Positions 36,221 through 39,872 of a stretch of DNA of 39,872 nt are shown piece after piece (position 1 is the first letter of the stretch; every line of letters begins with the position of its first letter). Both the position numbers and the translations under genes were made by a program. Under the pieces are notes generated by a model. That model was not told where the DNA came from. It searched no databases and was given only the letters and a program-made list of their open reading frames with translations. This stretch comes from Eimeria necatrix (taxonomy: Eukaryota > Apicomplexa > Conoidasida > Eucoccidiorida > Eimeriidae). The stretch spans positions 4,761 to 44,632 of the forward strand of contig NW_013655248.1 in NCBI RefSeq assembly GCF_000499385.1, written 5' to 3'.

Positions 36221-38018
36221 AGGCACTGGCCTGGCGCTGCGGCTGCAGCGGCTGCTGCGGCTGCTGTGCGAAGGTGCTGCGCTGCCGCTGTCGGACTTAG
36301 CAGCAGCAGCAAGTGCTGCTCTTGCAGACCCTGGGCCTGCAGGAGATGCTCCGGTGTTTTCCGTAAACCCTCAAACCCTCAAAGTGGAGCTTCCCGTGCT
36401 GCTGACGAGACGCAGGCAGGCCCCTTGCTGCAGCGCCGAGGGTTTAGGGTTTGCGCCCGAGGGTTTAGGGTTTGCTCCCGAGGGTTTAGGGTTTGCGCCC
36501 GAGGGTTTAGGGTTTGCGCCCGAGGGTTAGGGTTTGCGCCCGAGGGTTTGGGGTTTGCGCCCGAGGGTTTGGGGTTTGCTCCCGAGGGTTTGGGTTTGCT
36601 CCCGAGGGTTTGGGTTTGCTGCCGAGGGTTTAGGGTTTGCTCCCGAGGGTTTAGGGTTTGCGCCCGAGGGTTTAGGGTTTGCTCCCGAGGGTTAGGGTTT
36701 GCTCCCGAGGGTTTAGGGTTTGCGCCCGAGGGTTTAGGGTTTGGTGCCGAGGGTTTAGGGTTTGATTCCGAGGGTTTAGTGTTTGGTGAGGAAGGGTTAG
36801 GTTTTGCTGCCGAGGGTTTAGGGTTCGGTGCCGAGGGTTTAGGGTTTGGTGCCGAGGGTTTAGGTTTTGCTTCCGAGGGTTTAGGTTTTGCTTCCGAGGG
36901 TTTAAAGTTTGCAGCCGAGGGTTTAGGGTTTGGTGCCGCGGGTTTAGGGTTTGGCGCGGAGGGGTTAATGCTCGGTGCGGAGGTACTAGGGTTTGTCGGT
37001 GAGGGTTTAGGGTTTGGCGCTGAGGGTTTAGGGTTTGGCGCTGAGGGTTTAGGGTTTGGTGCTGAGGGTTTAGGGTTTGGGAGAGCGGGGCGTGCTGCTG
37101 CAGGTTCGGGCTGGCGCGCCCCATAGACGGCGAGGGGGGCCCCCCGGGGGCCCCCAAGGGGGGCCCCCCGGGGGCCCCCAAGGGGGCCCCCATAAGCTCC
37201 TCTGAAGACACAAGTTCTTACAAGTTGTGGATTTGGGAATGTGTGCTGCTGGAGGGTTTGCCAGCAGCATTTAAGGAGGGAGCTCGCAAGGAAAGGGAGG
37301 GGCGGCAGGTGGGGTTTCCAGCCACAAACCCTAAACCCTCGGGCCACAAACCCTAAACCCTCGCCTCCAAACCCTAGCCTCTTCAGCAGCACGTCTTTCT
37401 CCCCAGCTGCTGCTCCGGGCCGCGCAGCAGGCCCCAGCTGCGTTCAGCTGCAGCATTGTGTGGCTGCAGCCGAGGGTTTAGGGTTTAGGGTTTAGGGTTT
37501 AGGGTTTAGGGTTTAGGGTTTAGGGTTTAGGGTTTAGGGTTTGGGGGGCTGGCGCAGACTCTTTACCGGCGGCTGCGGGCTCTGGAGAAGCTGCGGGAGG
37601 CGCTTTGTGGGGGCGTGGAGGGCGAAGTGGCAGCAGCACGGGAGCGGGTGCAGCAGCAGCTGCAGCGGGAAGCAGCAGCAGCAGAAAGGAAGCAGCAGCA
37701 AGAACACAAAAAGCGGCAGATTGAATATGCGCGAATGGAGAGGGAAAGAGGCCGCAGGCAGCGGGAGGAGCAGCGCGAGGAACTCCGCAGACAAAAGGAA
37801 CTCGAAAGGGAAAAAAAAGAAAAAGAAAAACTCGAAAAAGAAAAAGAAAAAGAAGAACAAAGACTTGTAAGTCCAAGTCCCAAACGCACCACTCCCGGGC
37901 TTCTCAGGGTACAAAGTTTCAGTTTCTAGCAGCACCGGGGGGCCCCCGGGGGCCCCCCTGCGGACCCTTGGGGCCCCTGGGGGGCCCCCCGCAGCTGCCG
38001 CTGCGGCTTCTTCTGGAC

Positions 38019-38058
<40 letters not shown>

Positions 38059-39195
38059 AGCAAAGGCTGAAGCAGCAGGCGGAGAAGCAAAAGGAGAAGA
38101 AGACAGACCCCAGCGTGAACCGGCAGCAGAGTCTCATGGCTTCGTGGCTGCGGCGGCCAGCTTCGCAGCCAACGGGGGCTGCGGGGGGCCCCGACAGGGG
38201 CCCCCAGGGGCCCCGGGGGCCCCTGCCTTCCCCCACAGCCAGGGGGGCCCCCCTGGTGCTGGTGCTGGACGAAGAGGAACAGGCGGGGACTGGGGCTAAG
38301 GCCGAGTTGAGGAAAGCAGCAGAGTTGGAAGCTGCTGCGTGGCGAGCAGCAGCAGAAGACAAGGAGGGTTTTGTGGCTGCTGTTGAGGGTTTGGCGAAGT
38401 GTATGTCGCTGCGTGCAAACCCTAAACCCTCGGACCGCGCCGCGCAGACGCGGCTCGAGGGTTTGGGACTCAGAGAATCCAAACCCTAGGGTTTAGGGTT
38501 TTCTTTCAAGTGCTTTTTGCTGCTGTGGCCCTCAGGCGCGCTGCAGCGGCACCGCCGCGTCGACGCGAAGGACTTGCCTCAAGTGTCGGAAGGTAATTCA
38601 AGTTCTTCAAGTTCAAGATCTTCGAGTTTTTGATTAAAATAAAAGTTTTTTGCATTTCTTTTGACACAATAGACGCAATTTGGAGGCTTGGAGCTGCTGC
38701 TGGCGCCGGCTTCCGCGCCGCCGTGCACGGAGGCGCTGCTGCTGTTTTTGCTGCTGCAGCGCAACAGGAGCAGCAGCAGCAAGTCGATCCGGCCTCGCTG
38801 CTGCAGCAGTTCTTGGACAAACATGCAATTCCAGCCAGAGATCGTTTGCGGGAGTTTGTTTCTTTTTGTGGTTCGTCTTCTGCAAATGTTCTGCAAGTTC
38901 TCAAGACACAAACTGTTGTTGCTTCCACTTTTTGCAAAACTCCATTCTTGAAAGTCCCATTCTTGAAAACCCTTTCTTGCCTCTGTATCCGTCCTCAGAC
39001 AACAGATTAGATTAATTGCTGCTGCAGCATTTAACTTCTGCAACTTTCTTTTTTTTCAAAGTTCCAAATTTCTGTTCAAGAGAAGTCTTGCATGTTTGTT
39101 GTGCTGCGCTGCAGTGAATCACCGCCGCTTCGTGCACAAAGTATCTGTGCAGCAGTCGACCAGCGCGTCTTGCGGGGCGGCGCAGGGGGAGGGCG

Positions 39196-39249
<54 letters not shown>

Positions 39250-39872
39250 GGTACAGGCAAACGGCCGCGGAGGTAAGGAGGGGCCTCACCCTCACTGACT
39301 ACTGCGCCGACTCCCTCCCAGACGCCCCTTTTTTGAGGACTTCTTGGGTGGCTTTGGACGACTGGAAGCGTCCAGTGCGCCGGCTGTTGATGGCCAAGCA
39401 GCCGAAGGTGAGTGTTTGCTGCGCTGCAGCTGCTGCGCTGCAGCTGCTGCGCTGCAGCTGCTGCGCTGCAGTTTGCTGCGCTGCAGTTGCTGCGCTGCAG
39501 TTTGCTGCGCTGCAGTTGCTGCGCTGCAGTTGCTGCGCTGCAGTTTGCTGCGCTGCAGTTGCTGCGCTGCAGTTGCTGCGCTGCAGCTGCTGCGCTGCAG
39601 CTGCTGCGCTGCAGTTGCTGCGCTGCAGTTGCTGCGCTGCAGTTTGCTGCGCTGCAGTTACTGCGCTGCAGTTGCTGCGCTGCAGTTTGCTGCGCTGCAG
39701 TTGCTGCGCTGCAGTTGCTGCGCTGCAGTTGCTGCGCTGCAGTTGCTGCGCTGCAGTTGCTGCGCTGCAGTTGCTGCGCTGCAGTTTGCTGCGCTGCAGT
39801 TGCTGCGCTGCAGTTTGCTGCGCTGCAGTTGCTGCGCTGCAGTTGCTGCGCTGCAGTTGCTGCGCTGCAGTT
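34942..39872 (+). CDS. Coiled-coil protein with PIP box, candidate CAF-1 large subunit (3' end outside window)
   Basis: Ten exons reconstructed: 34942-about 35595, 35818-35923, 36223-about 36448, 37104-37308, 37407-37475, 37558-37866, 37995-38400, 38536-38592, 38673-about 38870, 39115-39407, then an intron to the window edge. The frame stays open for 841 codons. Visible parts: a Gly/Pro/Ala-rich N-terminus with an Ala run, then a long Lys/Glu/Arg helix (about 421-523, REELRRQKELEREKKEKEKL). A Leu run and a second basic helix follow, then QSLMASWL (568-575), which fits the PCNA-binding QxxhxxAA pattern. A KER-type helix followed directly by a PIP box is the arrangement of CAF-1 p150/FAS1, which deposits H3-H4 behind the replication fork. 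The acidic and C-terminal domains that would prove this are not in the window. Gle1 was the other candidate. The exon 1, 3 and 9 ends are approximate, because repeats or several GTs offer alternative donors. Confidence 0.6.
35581..35810. repeat. Telomere-like TTTAGGG array (intron 1 of CAF-1-like gene)
   Basis: About 30 direct TTTAGGG heptamers with point and length variants (TGTAGGG, TCTAGGG, CTTAGGG), running from the end of exon 1 to the TTTTTGCACAG acceptor of exon 2. The borders are perfect heptamers and the middle is degenerate. Confidence 0.95.
35930..35966. repeat. Telomere-like AAACCCT run (intron 2, inverted)
   Basis: Five AAACCCT heptamers starting six bases after the GTAGCA donor of exon 2. 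Orientation is opposite to the neighbouring TTTAGGG array at 35581-35810, so the two could pair in RNA or DNA. Confidence 0.95.
36015..36221. repeat. CTG/CTA triplet array ending in a splice acceptor
   Basis: Interspersed CTG and CTA triplets ending in an uninterrupted CTG run and CTGCAG|GC. The CAG at 36220-36222 acts as the inferred acceptor of exon 3, with matching phase. Other frames give Leu or Ala/Thr runs, so part of it could alternatively be coding. Confidence 0.85.
36441..37080. repeat. 21-bp minisatellite built on two telomere-like heptamers
   Basis: About 30 units of the type GAGGGTTTAGGGTTTGCGCC with one more base. Each is a TTTAGGG core plus a variable GCGCCC/GCTCCC/GGTGCC heptamer. 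Most units are 21 bases and some have lost one base. It fills the inferred intron between exon 3 and exon 4 (acceptor GCTGCTGCAG ending at 37103). Confidence 0.95.
37325..37375. repeat. AAACCCT doublets (intron 4)
   Basis: ACAAACCCTAAACCCTCGGG occurs twice with slight changes, followed by a single AAACCCT. All are inside the 98-bp intron 37309-37406, in inverted orientation relative to the flanking TTTAGGG arrays. Confidence 0.9.
37476..37545. repeat. TTTAGGG array forming most of intron 5
   Basis: Nine perfect GTTTAGG units starting exactly at the inferred donor (CCGAGG|GTTTAG), then one GTTTGGG. The intron (37476-37557) is 82 bases long and only its last dozen bases, ending GGCGCAG, are not heptamer. 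Confidence 0.95.
38416..38502. repeat. Facing AAACCCT and TTTAGGG motifs (intron 7)
   Basis: AAACCCTAAACCCTCGG at 38417-38433 faces GAGGGTTTGGG at 38457-38467, followed by AAACCCTAGGGTTTAGGGTT (38480-38499), which is itself an inverted repeat. All lie within intron 38401-38535. Confidence 0.85.
39411..39872. repeat. 14-bp TTGCTGCGCTGCAG minisatellite at the window edge
   Basis: About 32 units of TTGCTGCGCTGCAG, some with one extra T or with C for the first T, continuing past the window. It starts right after the donor AAG|GTGAGT of exon 10, so it is probably intronic. Each unit holds the palindrome CTGCAG and a possible AG acceptor. Confidence 0.95.

Noticed and set aside
36379..37392. 337-codon minus-strand frame rich in Asn-Pro-Lys-Pro
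   Set aside because: It is the reverse reading of the 21-bp minisatellite and flanking G5C5 DNA. The consistent exon phases of the plus-strand gene on both sides argue against it.
35581..37545. A chromosome end (true telomere)
   Set aside because: The arrays are interrupted, change orientation, contain variants and are flanked on both sides by coding exons, so they are interstitial.
39273..39321. A 49-base intron starting GAG|GTAAGG in exon 10
   Set aside because: Splicing to CTCCCAG|ACG would put a TGA in frame four codons later, whereas reading through stays open to AAG|GTGAGT.
38536..39407. Gle1 mRNA-export factor as identity of the last gene
   Set aside because: A long basic coiled coil also occurs in Gle1, but the PIP-box-like QSLMASWL right after the helix, and the lack of Gle1-domain motifs in exons 8-10, fit CAF-1 better. 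It is kept as an alternative only.

Overview
The window looks like nuclear DNA of a coccidian apicomplexan, most likely an Eimeria species (species not resolved). The evidence is long CAG/CTG tracts that read as Ala, Gln or Ser runs (the homopolymeric amino-acid repeats known from Eimeria), scattered telomere-like TTTAGGG/AAACCCT heptamers, an ApiAP2 transcription factor, and intron-rich conserved genes. Repeat-rich stretches (about 0.6-11 kb, 16.5-18 kb, 21-25 kb, 35-39.9 kb) alternate with plain, repeat-poor stretches (about 11.7-16.5 kb and 25.6-34.9 kb). This fits the feature-rich/feature-poor segmental organisation described for E. tenella chromosome 1.

Layout. 1-2515: TA and TAGC microsatellites, CAG/CAA tracts and GGGGCCCC-rich DNA, no supported gene. 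2516-9079 (-): a 2187-residue ApiAP2 protein with two AP2 domains in a sea of Ala/Gln/Ser runs. 9080-18008: CAG tracts, a GGGATCGTCTCC minisatellite and about 5 kb of repeat-poor DNA. 18009-20444 (+): five-exon PP1 catalytic subunit. 22261-25215 (-): six-exon NOP56, the box C/D snoRNP core protein, tail-to-tail with PP1. 29992-33623 (+): twelve-exon major-facilitator transporter of spinster-like type. 34942 to the window end (+): the first ten reconstructed exons of a long coiled-coil protein. Its basic/acidic helix followed by a PCNA-binding (PIP) box suggests the large subunit of chromatin assembly factor 1 (CAF-1 p150/FAS1).

The genes are unrelated housekeeping and regulatory genes with no operon logic. 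The most unusual structure is in the last gene. Several of its introns consist of, start in, or carry telomere-like heptamers, a 21-bp minisatellite derived from them, or a CTGCGCTGCAG minisatellite, and the heptamer itself appears to supply splice donors (G|GTTTAG). All exon boundaries below were worked out by hand from reading-frame continuity, GT/GC-AG sites and recalled family conservation. No alignment or RNA evidence was available.
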